DNA of 64,000 nt from CAYOYK01 sp964408185 (GCA_964408185.1 CAYOYK010000009.1:1-64000), one strand, 5' to 3'; numbered from the stretch's first letter, positions 8,478 through 19,719 are shown. Program-made: numbers and translations. Notes: generated by a model from the letters alone, not told the origin.

Positions 8478-9269
8478 ATGGCGATACAATCCCCCCGACG
8501 CAACGTAAGCGAGGCGGAGCGCAAACTGCTGATCCTCCATCTGCTGCAGGCGCTGGAGCCCTCCGCCGCCGAGCCGCTGTGGCAGTTTGCCTCCGGCTGG
8601 GCCCTCACGGACGATTATTTTGCCTTCCGGCTGACGCTGCACGAGCTTACCGAGGGCGGGCAAATCGCCGCCGGGTCGCACGCCATGGCCGGGCAGCTTT
8701 ACGTGACGGACGCGGGCCGCGAGTCCCTGCGGCTGTTTGGCGACAGGCTCCCCGCCAGCATGCGGCGCACCATCGCCGCCCACGCGGAGGCCTTCAAGAG
8801 CCAGCAGCTGCACCGTCGGCAGGTGAGCGCGATCTACGAGAGCGCCGAGCGCGGGGACTACGCGCTGCTGCTGCGCCTCACGGAGGGCGAGGTGAGCACG
8901 CTGCGTCTGCGCGTGCGCACCAAGCACCGCGCCGTAGCGCGGGACTGCCAGCAGCGCTTTGGCGCGGCAGCCTCCGCGGTGCTGCAAATGTTCTACGCGC
9001 CGCCGACGCCCGCGCGGCCCGACGCGCCGTCCGGCCCGGACGCAAGCGCCGCCGCCCTCCCGCCGGACGAGCGCTTCGCGGTGGAGGCCCTGAGCGCCAC
9101 GGAATACTTAGCGCATTGCCGCTTTCCCCCGGCGGACGGCGCGGAGATCGAGCTGTGGCTGCTGTTTCCTACGGCGGAGAGCGCGACGGCCTTTGCGGAG
9201 GCGGCACGCGCGCGCCAGCAGGAGATCGCCGCGGCGCTTCTGCGCACGCTGCGGACAGGGAAAGCATAA
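8478..9269 (+). CDS. DUF4364 family protein
   Basis: The 263-residue product has an N-terminal winged-helix-like segment (residues about 10-85, with KLLILHLLQAL, LHELTEGGQI and YVTDAGRESLRLF) typical of DUF4364 proteins of Clostridia. A more variable region with an Ala/Pro-rich linker (about 175-200) and a C-terminal helical part follow. The family is thought to be DNA-binding, but its targets are unknown. GGGAGG lies 6 bases before the ATG. The gene stands alone between two terminators, to the left of the replication origin. Confidence 0.8.
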   Translation: MAIQSPRRNVSEAERKLLILHLLQALEPSAAEPLWQFASGWALTDDYFAFRLTLHELTEGGQIAAGSHAMAGQLYVTDAGRESLRLFGDRLPASMRRTIAAHAEAFKSQQLHRRQVSAIYESAERGDYALLLRLTEGEVSTLRLRVRTKHRAVARDCQQRFGAAASAVLQMFYAPPTPARPDAPSGPDASAAALPPDERFAVEALSATEYLAHCRFPPADGAEIELWLLFPTAESATAFAEAARARQQEIAAALLRTLRTGKA

Positions 9270-9312
9270 CGCCGCCAGCGAGCATCCCCGCGCATTCTAT
9301 TGATAGAACCAA

Positions 9313-9348
9313 GGCCGCGCCTTTGCGAAGAAGCGCGGCCCTTTCTTT
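9313..9348 (+). terminator. Intrinsic terminator of the DUF4364 gene
   Basis: An 8-bp GC stem (GGCCGCGC / GCGCGGCC) with a 12-base loop is followed by the T-rich CTTTCTTTG. Confidence 0.75.
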
Positions 9349-9379
9349 GCCCCAAAAACGGAAGTCCCGCCCCGCGCCG

Positions 9380-9865
9380 CTACCCCAGCCAGTCGCAGTA
9401 ACGGCTTACGGGATACAGCGTTTTGATCATCCGCGCAAGGAAAACGCGCTCCTCCGGCTTCATAAATTCCGGGTAGCGCTGGTAGAGCACACGCATGGCG
9501 TTGAGGCTCTCCACATGCAGCGAATAGTCGTTGATCTTTAGGTAGTTGGCCGAAAACGGCGTAAGGCAATCAAAAAGCACGCCCATCAGATCGTCGGTCA
9601 GCCAGCCGATATCCCGCAGGTTGAGGCGGCGAGTGCGGTAGTCCGGCAGCACGACGCGCATGCTGCCGCGCGTCAGGCGGCTCATGCCGGTCAGCACGTA
9701 GCGCTCCAGCTGCGTGTGCAGCTCCTCCAGCGTTTGGCGGTAGGGAGCAAAATCGGCCAGCAGCTGTGCCGCGCCGCGCGCGAAGCTGTTGGACGAAAGA
9801 AAAAGCGCGCCGACCCACGGGCGAAGCACGCGCTCCACGTCCCCTTGGGTGATGGGAACCGCCAT
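9380..9865 (-). CDS. Hypothetical protein next to the replication origin
   Basis: I do not recognise the 161-residue product. It is predicted to be soluble and largely helical, without signal peptide or membrane helix. It contains a basic central region (MSRLTRGSMRVVLPDYRTRR) and an aromatic-rich C-terminus. A GGGAGGGGG ribosome site lies close before the ATG. The codon usage matches that of the neighbours. It is transcribed away from oriC, divergently from dnaA, which is a typical leading-strand arrangement. Confidence 0.65.
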   Translation of the reverse strand: MAVPITQGDVERVLRPWVGALFLSSNSFARGAAQLLADFAPYRQTLEELHTQLERYVLTGMSRLTRGSMRVVLPDYRTRRLNLRDIGWLTDDLMGVLFDCLTPFSANYLKINDYSLHVESLNAMRVLYQRYPEFMKPEERVFLARMIKTLYPVSRYCDWLG

Positions 9866-10062
9866 GCCCGCTCCCCCTCCCGCACAATTTGCTAATTGTT
9901 TTCTTTTCTACGGGAAACGCCGAATATCCTTGTTTTCCGCAAAGAAAGAATCGAAGCGGTATGAATATTATGCGTATATTTAGCTTATATATGTAATCTT
10001 ATACATTTTGAAATTGTCAATCCCGTTTTCTTGTGGTCGAACACGAGCGGCACACCATGGGT

Positions 10063-10071
10063 TGTGGAAAA
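10063..10071 (-). promoter_or_regulatory. DnaA box
   Basis: The minus strand reads TTTTCCACA, one mismatch from the TTATCCACA consensus. Confidence 0.75.
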
Positions 10072-10091
10072 GGCATTTGACGCGGCGCGAG

Positions 10092-10100
10092 TTATTCACA
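10092..10100 (+). promoter_or_regulatory. DnaA box
   Basis: TTATTCACA matches the relaxed TTATNCACA consensus. It lies just upstream of the dnaA promoter. Confidence 0.78.
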
Positions 10101-10120
10101 ATCGTCTTGACACGGGACGC

Positions 10121-10149
10121 TTGCCAAAACCGCGTGGTTCTGTTATGAT
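10121..10149 (+). promoter_or_regulatory. Probable dnaA promoter
   Basis: TTGCCA and TATGAT are separated by 17 bases. DnaA boxes flank the promoter at 10092 and 10180, which fits autoregulation of dnaA. Confidence 0.65.
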
Positions 10150-10179
10150 AATCTCCGGCGCGCTTTCCGGAGAGAGCAG

Positions 10180-10188
10180 TTTTCCACA
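10180..10188 (+). promoter_or_regulatory. DnaA box in the dnaA leader
   Basis: TTTTCCACA, one mismatch from consensus, lies downstream of the predicted dnaA transcript start. Confidence 0.75.
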
Positions 10189-10295
10189 GGGCAGGCGCGT
10201 AGGCCCCGACATCCGGCGGTTGGGACGCTGCGGGATCTCATTATGAATATTATACAAATCTTGGTCATTTTTGTTACGAAAGGGTTGTCGTTGCC

Positions 10296-11624
10296 TTGCT
10301 GAATGCGGAAGATCTGTGGAGCAGCGCGTGTAAGCGCCTAAAGGAAGAAATGAACTCCACCTCCTACGACACCTGGATTTCCACCGCGCTGAAGCCCTAT
10401 GCCGTCATCGAGAATTGCCTGCTGCTGGAGTGCGTCAACGAACTGATGAAGGAAATCGGCGTCAACCGCTACATGAACCAGATCCAGAACGCGGTATCGC
10501 AATCGGCGGGCCGCGCGCTGACGGTAGAGGTGTACAGCCACGACGCGCTTCTGTCGCGCGTCAACGAGCTGGAGGCCCGCCGCACCGACGACAACGTGGG
10601 CATGCTCAACCCCAAGTATACGTTCGACACATTTGTGGTAGGCACCAGCAATCGCTTTGCGCACGCGGTGTCCCTTGCCGTGGCCGAGGTGCCCGCCAAG
10701 GCGTACAACCCGCTGTTCATCTACGGCGGCGTGGGCCTTGGCAAAACCCACCTCATGCACGCCATCGGCCACTACGCGCACGAGCTCTTTCCGGAAATGA
10801 AGCTGCTGTACATCACCAGCGAGGATTTTACCAACCAGCTCGTCCGCGCGCTGCAAACCAACAAAATGCCCGATTTCCGCGAGCGCTTTCGCAACGTGGA
10901 CATCCTGATGGTGGACGACATCCAATTTATCGCGGGCAAGACCAGCACGGAGGAGGAGTTCTTCCACACATTCAACCACCTGCGGGACGCCGGCAAGCAG
11001 ATCGTCATGACCAGCGATAAGCCGCCCAAGGACATCGACAACTTGGAGGAACGCCTGTGCAGCCGCTTTGAGGGCGGCCTGATCGCCGATATCCAGCGCC
11101 CGGATTACGAGACGCGTCTGGCCATTCTGCGCAAGAAGGCCGAGTTTGAGCGCCTCGTCGTCGGCGACGACATCCTGACGCTCATCGCCGAGAAAATCGA
11201 TACCAACGTCCGCGAGCTGGAGGGCTCCCTGACGCGCCTGACGGCGTACTCGTCGCTGACGGGCCGCCCCATCGACATGCAGCTGGCCCGCGAGGCCCTG
11301 CGCGAGCTGTTCAGCCACGCGGAGAGCCGCCGCATCACCTGCGAGACCATCCAAGAGGCCGTGGCGACCTACTACGGCATCACGGTCGAGGATCTGAAAA
11401 GCCCGCGGCGCAATCACGAGATCACCGTGCCGCGCCAGATCGCCATGTACCTGACCCGCGAAATGATGCCCCTGAGCCTGACCAAGATCGGCGACGCGTT
11501 TGGCGGACGCCATTACACGACTGTGATGTCCTCCATCGACAAGGTGGACGAGTCCATCAAGCAGTCGCCCAGCCTGACCGGGCTGCTGGACGATATCCGG
11601 CGGATTTTGCGGGACGGAAAGTAA
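10296..11624 (+). CDS. dnaA: Chromosomal replication initiator DnaA
   Basis: The 442-residue product has all DnaA domains. Domain I is at residues 1-80 (LWSSACKRLKEEM...TWIS). The AAA+ core has Walker A GGVGLGKT (144-151) and Walker B LMVDD (204-208), plus the family segment FEGGLIADIQRPDYETR. The C-terminal helix-turn-helix contains the DnaA signature around GGRHYTTVMSSIDK. The start is a TTG with AAAGGG about 11 bases upstream. It is the only in-frame start that preserves domain I; the next ATG (residue 19) would delete part of it. The following genes are DUF362 and uvrA, not dnaN. Confidence 0.97.
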   Translation: MLNAEDLWSSACKRLKEEMNSTSYDTWISTALKPYAVIENCLLLECVNELMKEIGVNRYMNQIQNAVSQSAGRALTVEVYSHDALLSRVNELEARRTDDNVGMLNPKYTFDTFVVGTSNRFAHAVSLAVAEVPAKAYNPLFIYGGVGLGKTHLMHAIGHYAHELFPEMKLLYITSEDFTNQLVRALQTNKMPDFRERFRNVDILMVDDIQFIAGKTSTEEEFFHTFNHLRDAGKQIVMTSDKPPKDIDNLEERLCSRFEGGLIADIQRPDYETRLAILRKKAEFERLVVGDDILTLIAEKIDTNVRELEGSLTRLTAYSSLTGRPIDMQLAREALRELFSHAESRRITCETIQEAVATYYGITVEDLKSPRRNHEITVPRQIAMYLTREMMPLSLTKIGDAFGGRHYTTVMSSIDKVDESIKQSPSLTGLLDDIRRILRDGK

Positions 11625-11689
11625 GCCGAGAAAAGCACGAGGCTGCGCGCGCCTCGCTTCAGCCCGCCAAGGAGCCGGATCAGGCGGCG

Positions 11690-11802
11690 GCGAAAGGGCT
11701 TTGCGGCAAACCGGACAGGGCCGATCGCCCTCCGCCGGCCGAATCGGCTGCGGGTGAACAGCGCAAGCCTCATAAAGGGACGCAGCCGCTTTGCTGACAC
11801 GC
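11690..11802 (+). repeat. Dispersed structured repeat, copy B
   Basis: The 3' half matches copies A and C: the order CTCCGCCGGCCGAA, AGCGCAAGCCTC, CGCAGCCGCTTTGCTGACACGC is conserved, while the 5' half is diverged. It lies between the dnaA stop and the terminator at 11803, in the sense orientation. A 6-bp hairpin (CGAGGC/GCCTCG, 11638-11656) precedes it. Confidence 0.65.
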
Positions 11803-11830
11803 GGAGAGGGCCGGGCGTCCCTCCTTTTTT
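11803..11830 (+). terminator. Intrinsic terminator downstream of dnaA
   Basis: An imperfect GGAGAGGG / CCCTCC stem with an 8-base loop is followed by six T. Confidence 0.7.
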
Positions 11831-11852
11831 GCGCTTGGAACGCATTTCCGTA

Positions 11853-11881
11853 TTGCTCTATTCCCGCGGCTATGGTAGAAT
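11853..11881 (+). promoter_or_regulatory. Promoter of the DUF362-uvrA unit
   Basis: TTGCTC and TAGAAT are separated by 17 bases, about 45 bases upstream of the ATG. Confidence 0.55.
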
Positions 11882-11927
11882 GATAGGTGAACATTTGTTT
11901 GCTATTTATTTGAAGGAGGGCCTCCCT

Positions 11928-13043
11928 ATGTCCGCATCCAAGGTGTATTTTACCAGCTTCCGTACCGCGCCAGACCAGAGCCCGCTGGACAAGCTAAAGA
12001 ACCTGATCGTGAAGGCCGGCATCAAGCAAATGCCGCTGGATGACAAGTTTGCCGCGATCAAGATCCATTTTGGCGAGCCCGGCAACCTCAGCTTCCTCCG
12101 CCCCAACTACGCGCGCGTCGTGGTGGATACGCTCAAGGAGATGGGCGCGCGGCCCTTCCTGACCGACTGCAACACGCTCTACCCCGGCATGCGCCGCAAC
12201 GCGCTGGATCACATTGAGGCCGCATACCAGAACGGCTTCTCGCCGATGCAGGTCGGCTGTCAGGTGATCATCGCGGACGGGCTGGTCGGCAACGATCACG
12301 TCAGCGTGCCCATCAAGGGCGAGTACCTCGACCACGCGCTCATCGGCCGCGCCGTCATGGACGCGGACGCGATCATCAGCCTGACGCACTTTAAGGGCCA
12401 CGAGCTCACCGGCATCGGCGGGGCGCTGAAGAACATCGGCATGGGGCTTGGCTCCACCGCCGGCAAGCGCGAGATGCACAACGACGGCAAGCCCACCGTG
12501 GACCCGAACGCCTGCGTCGGCTGCGGCATGTGCTTCAAGCAGTGCGGGCAGGGCGCCATCAGCTTTACCGGCGAGGGCAAGGGCCGCAAGGCGTATATCG
12601 ATCACGACAAGTGCGCGGGCTGTGGGCGCTGCGTGGGCGCGTGCCGCAAGCAGGGCGCGATCGGCGGCGCGGACAGCGGCCCGGAGCTGTGCGCCTGCAA
12701 GATCAGCGAGTACGCGCTGGCCGTGCTGCAGGACAGGCCGCACTTCCATATCAGCCTGGTCATGGACGTGAGCCCCCTGTGCGATTGCCACTCCGGCAAC
12801 GACCTGCCCATTGTGCCCGATGTGGGCATGTTTGCCAGCTTTGACCCCGTGGCGCTGGATACCGCCTGCGCCGAGGCCTGCAACCGCATGCCCGCCACGC
12901 CCGGCTCTTGGCTGAGCGAGGTGGAGCACCCCACGGGCGATCATTTTCACGACATCGCTCCCATCACCAACTGGCGCGCGGGGCTGGAGCATGCCCAGAA
13001 GCTCGGCCTCGGCACCATGGACTATCAATTGATCGAGGTGTAA
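11928..13043 (+). CDS. DUF362 protein with a two-cluster ferredoxin domain
   Basis: The 371-residue product has an N-terminal DUF362 domain (about residues 1-185, with KIHFGEPGN and SLTHFKGHELTGIGGALKNIG). A bacterial 2[4Fe-4S] ferredoxin domain is inserted at about 190-245 (CVGCGMCFKQC and CAGCGRCVGAC), followed by the rest of the DUF362 fold. Each motif supplies four cysteines, so two iron-sulfur clusters are expected. The role is unknown; electron transfer or an iron-sulfur enzyme is likely. AAGGAGGG lies 7 bases before the ATG. Only three bases separate its stop from the uvrA start. Confidence 0.93.
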   Translation: MSASKVYFTSFRTAPDQSPLDKLKNLIVKAGIKQMPLDDKFAAIKIHFGEPGNLSFLRPNYARVVVDTLKEMGARPFLTDCNTLYPGMRRNALDHIEAAYQNGFSPMQVGCQVIIADGLVGNDHVSVPIKGEYLDHALIGRAVMDADAIISLTHFKGHELTGIGGALKNIGMGLGSTAGKREMHNDGKPTVDPNACVGCGMCFKQCGQGAISFTGEGKGRKAYIDHDKCAGCGRCVGACRKQGAIGGADSGPELCACKISEYALAVLQDRPHFHISLVMDVSPLCDCHSGNDLPIVPDVGMFASFDPVALDTACAEACNRMPATPGSWLSEVEHPTGDHFHDIAPITNWRAGLEHAQKLGLGTMDYQLIEV

Positions 13044-13046
13044 TCC

Positions 13047-16160
<3,114 letters not shown>

Positions 16161-16207
16161 CTCGTCGCGCGTAAGCGCGCTCATATTCTGGGCAGGGGGG
16201 ACCCGCC

Positions 16208-17074
16208 ATGCGCATTCTTGTTTTGGGAGGCACGCGCTTTTTTGGCAAGCACTTGGTGCGTGTTCTGCTTTCCCACGGCCATGATGTAACCCTTGCCACG
16301 CGCGGGCAAACGCCGGATGAGTACGGCGACAGCGTGCGGCGCGTCCGCGTGGACCGCACGCTGCCCGGCGCGCTGCAGGACGTGCTGGGCGGGCAGCGCT
16401 ACGATGTAATTTGCGATAACATCGCGTATTGCTCCAACGATGTGCGCCGCCTGCTGGACGCGACGCGCTGCGGGCGGTACGTGCTCACCTCCTCCGCGGC
16501 GGTCTACCAGAGCCACGGCAGCATTGCGGAGGCCGACTTTGACCCGCTGGCCGTACCCGTGACGTGGGGCGACCGCGCGGCCTTTGCCTACGGCGAGGGC
16601 AAGCGGCAGGCCGAGCGCGCGCTGCGGCAGGCCTACCCCGACCAGCCCGCGGCGGCGGCGCGGTTTCCCTATGTGCTTGGCCCCGACGACTACACTCGGC
16701 GGCTGACCTTCTATGTGGAGCATATCCTTCGCGGGCAGCCGATCGACAGCGACGATTGGGACGTGCCGATGGCCTTTGTGCGTGCGGATGAGGCCGGGGC
16801 GTTTCTGGCGCATCTGGCGGAGAGCGATTTTGCGGGGGCCGTGAATGGCGCCAGCGAGCAAACGGCCTCCCTGCGCCAGATCTCCGACTATGTATGGCAG
16901 AAAACCGGTAAGCGCGCGGTGCTCAGCGATACGGGCGATCCCGCGCCCTACAACGGCGAGCAGCCGTACAGCATCAATGTGGAGCGCGCCCGGAGCATAG
17001 GCTTTACGTTTACGCCGCTGCGGGAATGGCTGTTTGCGCTGCTGGACGATCTGATCCGCGCGGCGCGCGGCTGA
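16208..17074 (+). CDS. NAD-dependent epimerase/dehydratase family protein
   Basis: The 288-residue product has a Rossmann-fold nucleotide loop at the N-terminus (LVLGGTRFFG), a serine motif (TSSAAVYQS) and a YxxxK active-site motif (YGEGK). This is the extended short-chain dehydrogenase pattern of sugar-nucleotide epimerases and mRNA-binding-like homologues. The substrate is unknown. A G-rich ribosome site (GGGGGG) precedes the ATG. The stop codon lies within the first unit of the tandem repeat array downstream, so the last residues (AARG) are repeat-encoded. Confidence 0.88.
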   Translation: MRILVLGGTRFFGKHLVRVLLSHGHDVTLATRGQTPDEYGDSVRRVRVDRTLPGALQDVLGGQRYDVICDNIAYCSNDVRRLLDATRCGRYVLTSSAAVYQSHGSIAEADFDPLAVPVTWGDRAAFAYGEGKRQAERALRQAYPDQPAAAARFPYVLGPDDYTRRLTFYVEHILRGQPIDSDDWDVPMAFVRADEAGAFLAHLAESDFAGAVNGASEQTASLRQISDYVWQKTGKRAVLSDTGDPAPYNGEQPYSINVERARSIGFTFTPLREWLFALLDDLIRAARG

Positions 17075-17417
17075 CGCGGCCACAATCCAGATTTCCCGCC
17101 CTGGCAAGCAATCGCTGCCGGGGCTTTGCGATTTATGCGCTTCCGCACGACGTGCGGCTGACGCGGCCTCCTTCGGCATTTCACCCCCAGCAAGCAATTG
17201 CTGCCGGGGCTTTGCGTTCTGCGCGTTTCCGTGCCGCGCGGCGCGCGGCTGACGCGGCCTCCTTCGGCATTTCACCCCCGGCAAGCAATCACTGCCGGGG
17301 CTTTGCGTTCTGCGCGTTTCCGCGCCGCGCGGCTGACGCGGCCTCCTTCGGCATTTCCTACCCGGCAAGCAATCGCTGCCGGGGCTTTGCGTTCTGCGCG
17401 TTTCCGTGCGGCCGCGG
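17069..17417 (+). repeat. Tandem array of four ~87-bp hairpin units
   Basis: Units beginning GGCTGACGCGGCC start at 17069, 17156, 17247 and 17331 (spacings 87, 91, 84). Each contains a stem-loop of the form CCCCGGCA-loop-TGCCGGGG followed by CTTTGCG. Units 2 to 4 are nearly identical; unit 1 has diverged upstream of the hairpin. No protein is apparent. The repeated stem-loops could act as serial weak terminators after the epimerase gene. Confidence 0.93.
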
Positions 17418-17434
17418 CTTCTCCCTCGAAACGC

Positions 17435-17465
17435 TTGACTTCAAGTTGACTTGAAGTGGTATGAT
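17435..17465 (+). promoter_or_regulatory. MerR-type promoter/operator of the aldo/keto reductase
   Basis: TTGACT and TATGAT are separated by 19 bases, longer than the usual 17. A perfect 20-base dyad, ACTTCAAGT-TG-ACTTGAAGT (17438-17457), fills the spacer. An over-long spacer containing a centred palindrome is the hallmark of promoters activated by MerR-family regulators. Confidence 0.9.
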
Positions 17466-17511
17466 GAGTTTATCACCCGTACCATGGCGACCGCAATAAG
17501 GAGGAAACCGC

Positions 17512-18489
17512 ATGGAGTATACACAGCTTGGCAATTCCGGCATTCAGGTATCGCGCCTCTGCGTGGGCTGCATGAGCTTTGGCGACCCCGCAAGCAAAAT
17601 GCACGCATGGACGCTCAACCCGGAGGAGAGCGAGGCCATCATCGCGCACGCGCTGGACTTGGGCATCACGTTCTTTGATACCGCCAACTGCTATTCGGCG
17701 GGCACCAGCGAGGAATACCTCAGCCGCGCGCTCAAAAAGCACGTCGCGCGCGATCGGGTGGTCATCGCAACCAAGGTGTACATCAACGAGGGCCATCTGT
17801 CGCGGGCAGCCATCCTGCGGGAGATCGACGGCTCGCTCAAGCGCCTCGGCACCGACTATGTGGACCTGTACATCATCCATCGCTTCGATTACGATACGCC
17901 CATCGAGGAAACCATGGAGACGCTCGACAGCCTTGTCAAGGCGGGCAAGGTGCGCGCGCTGGGCGCAAGCGCCATGTACGGCTACCAGTTCCATAATATG
18001 CAGATCGCCGCCGAGCGCAACGGCTGGACGAAATTTGTCAGCATGCAGGATCACTACAACCTGCTCTACCGCGAGGACGAGCGCGAGCTGATCCCCATTT
18101 GCGAGCAGATGGGCGTGAGCCGCACGCCGTACAGCCCGCTGGCCGCCGGACGCCTGAGCCGTTTGGATTGGAAGGCCGACACCCTGCGCAGCCAGACCGA
18201 CAAGACCGCCGTCTCCAAGTATGATGGCACCGAGCAGCAGGACTACGCCATCGTGCAGCGCGTGCATGAGCTGGCCGAGAAGTACGGCAGAACCATGACG
18301 CAAATCGCGCTGGCGTGGCAGTTTGCCAAGGGCGTGACCGCTCCCATCGTGGGCGCGACCAAGGCCAAGTACATGACCGACGCGGCGGGCGCGCTGGATG
18401 TGAAGCTCACCGCCGAGGAGGTGCGTTACCTGGAGGAGCCCTACCTGCCGCACAAGATCACGGGCGCGCTGGCGCCGGATCAGAGATAG
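17512..18489 (+). CDS. Aldo/keto reductase
   Basis: The 325-residue product is an NADPH-type aldo/keto reductase with the catalytic tetrad D56, Y61, K88 and H123 (FDTANCYSAG, ATKVY, IIHRFDYD). The C-terminal cofactor segment PIVGATKAKY is present. It would reduce aldehydes or ketones. AAGGAGG lies 6 bases before the ATG. The MerR-type promoter suggests induction by an electrophile, aldehyde or similar stress, as for MerR-controlled reductases of Bacillus; no merR gene is in this window. A strong terminator follows. Confidence 0.94.
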   Translation: MEYTQLGNSGIQVSRLCVGCMSFGDPASKMHAWTLNPEESEAIIAHALDLGITFFDTANCYSAGTSEEYLSRALKKHVARDRVVIATKVYINEGHLSRAAILREIDGSLKRLGTDYVDLYIIHRFDYDTPIEETMETLDSLVKAGKVRALGASAMYGYQFHNMQIAAERNGWTKFVSMQDHYNLLYREDERELIPICEQMGVSRTPYSPLAAGRLSRLDWKADTLRSQTDKTAVSKYDGTEQQDYAIVQRVHELAEKYGRTMTQIALAWQFAKGVTAPIVGATKAKYMTDAAGALDVKLTAEEVRYLEEPYLPHKITGALAPDQR

Positions 18490-18522
18490 CGCTGCGGGAG
18501 CGCGAAACGCAAAACGCACAAA

Positions 18523-18557
18523 AGGCGCGGGGCGATCTGCCCCCGCGCCTGTTTTTT
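18523..18557 (+). terminator. Intrinsic terminator of the aldo/keto reductase gene
   Basis: A 10-bp stem (AGGCGCGGGG / CCCCGCGCCT) is followed by GTTTTTT. Confidence 0.92.
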
Positions 18558-18768
18558 CTATTAGCCCGCGTTCGCGCGGGACACCCCGGCTCGACTCCAT
18601 CGCCCGGTTTGCCGCCGATATTGACCCGCGTGCGCGCGGGGAGCCCTGCTCGCCACGCCGTTGCGCTTGAGCACGCACGTATTGACCCGCGTGCGCGCGA
18701 GAGTCACTTGTGCGGAGTGGCAATGGTTGGGCGACCTGTGTTCAACCCCGCGTGCGCGCGGGGGTCAC
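18558..18768 (+). CRISPR. Degenerate CRISPR-like array (type I-E-like repeats), no cas genes
   Basis: Four related 29-31-base repeats begin at 18558, 18618, 18679 and 18738. The core is CCCGCGTKCGCGCGGG, with TATTGA-like 5' and GTCAC-like 3' flanks in the better copies. Three unrelated spacers of 31, 32 and 30 bases separate them, so the period is 59-61 bases, as in type I-E arrays. The repeats differ from each other at several positions, so this is probably a relic. The last repeat encodes the C-terminus and stop of the adjacent AraC gene. No cas gene lies in the window. Alternatively it is a set of spaced palindromic elements. Confidence 0.5.
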
Positions 18769-19638
18769 GCCCACGTGCTTGAGGTACGCGGTTGGGCTCA
18801 TGCCCACCACGTGCTTGAATTGCTTGCTGAAGTGATACGGGTCGCTCATGCCGATCTCCGCGCCGGTATCGCGCACGCTCAGGCCTGTGCGCAGCAGCGT
18901 TTTGGCGCGCTCCATTTTGAGGAATTGCAGGTACCCCAGCGGCGGAATGCCCAGTTCCGTGGAGAATCGCTTGCGGAAGGTCTCCACCGGCATGCGGCTG
19001 ATGGCCGCCATGTCCGCCAGTGAAAGATTCTCGCGGAAGCGGCTGGCGCGCAGCGCGTCCACCACGCGGGCGATCTCATGGCTGAGGGTCGCGCTCATGG
19101 CGACGGGCTGTCCGGCATGCGCCGCAATGAGGCTCCACAGGAGCTGGCTGAGCTGATAGCTCGCGTCCCCGGTATCGGTATGGCGCACGAGCACCTGCAC
19201 GATCTGCCGGGTGAGCAGCACCTGCGAGGGCAGCACGCCCTGCTTGGCGGGCGCGGTGGACAGCGCGTTCATCTGCTGCAAAAAGTCGCCGCTCAGCGGC
19301 CCGTCCAGCGTAAACCAAAGGATGCGCGCGTCCTTGGCCTGCCGGAGCACACAGCCCGGCACGGACGGCGGAATCACCACGCACTCGCCCTTTTGCACCT
19401 CAAACAGGGAATCCTCGGCCTCAAACAGCAGGCAGCCGTCGTCCACGATCATCCACAGCCATTGGGTCATGGGGCTTAGCTGGTAGGCGCTTTGCTGGAG
19501 CATCGCGCTGCCCGCGCTGTGCAACCATACGCCGCTTTGCGTGACAAGCGTTACCGGGCAATGCGTTCCCGCCACAAATACGCCGGGCTCGCCGTCGCCC
19601 AGCAGAGGCGGGATGGGAATCAGATCAAGCAGAGACAT
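18742..19638 (-). CDS. AraC-family transcriptional regulator
   Basis: The 298-residue product has an N-terminal cupin-like sensing domain (about 1-160) and a C-terminal AraC double helix-turn-helix (about 190-290; SLADMAAISRMPVETFRKRF and GMSDPYHFSKQFKHVVGMSPTAYL). It probably senses a small ligand, often a sugar in this architecture. Start at 19638 is chosen for AAGGAGC 9 bases upstream. The last residues (GVTPARTRG) are encoded by the final CRISPR-like repeat. It is convergent with the aldo/keto reductase gene; the target genes are unknown. Confidence 0.92.
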   Translation of the reverse strand: MSLLDLIPIPPLLGDGEPGVFVAGTHCPVTLVTQSGVWLHSAGSAMLQQSAYQLSPMTQWLWMIVDDGCLLFEAEDSLFEVQKGECVVIPPSVPGCVLRQAKDARILWFTLDGPLSGDFLQQMNALSTAPAKQGVLPSQVLLTRQIVQVLVRHTDTGDASYQLSQLLWSLIAAHAGQPVAMSATLSHEIARVVDALRASRFRENLSLADMAAISRMPVETFRKRFSTELGIPPLGYLQFLKMERAKTLLRTGLSVRDTGAEIGMSDPYHFSKQFKHVVGMSPTAYLKHVGVTPARTRG

Positions 19639-19690
19639 CAAAACAGCTCCTTTACGCGGGCGGTCGCCCGGCGGAAGAATCATCCTAACC

Positions 19691-19719
19691 ATTGTATCGG
19701 CTCGATGGGCCGCTGTCAA
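19691..19719 (-). promoter_or_regulatory. Sigma-A promoter of the AraC-type gene
   Basis: On the minus strand TTGACA and TACAAT are separated by 17 bases. A CGGGCG hairpin lies in the leader. Confidence 0.82.

Larger units (their letters stand above)
9885..10290. other. Probable chromosomal replication origin (oriC)
   Basis: This 400-base non-coding region directly upstream of dnaA combines an unusually AT-rich tract (about 9950-10020, strongly contrasting with the GC-rich surroundings), three good DnaA boxes (10063-10188) and a second AT-rich stretch at about 10240-10280. Gene direction flips around it: mainly minus strand to the left, plus strand to the right. That is the bipartite layout expected of Bacillota oriC, with the AT tract as candidate unwinding element. 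Confidence 0.8.

Noticed and set aside
17075..17420. Protein encoded by the tandem repeats
   Set aside because: The units are not multiples of three (84-91 bases), so no constant protein repeat could be maintained; hairpin structure explains the conservation better.
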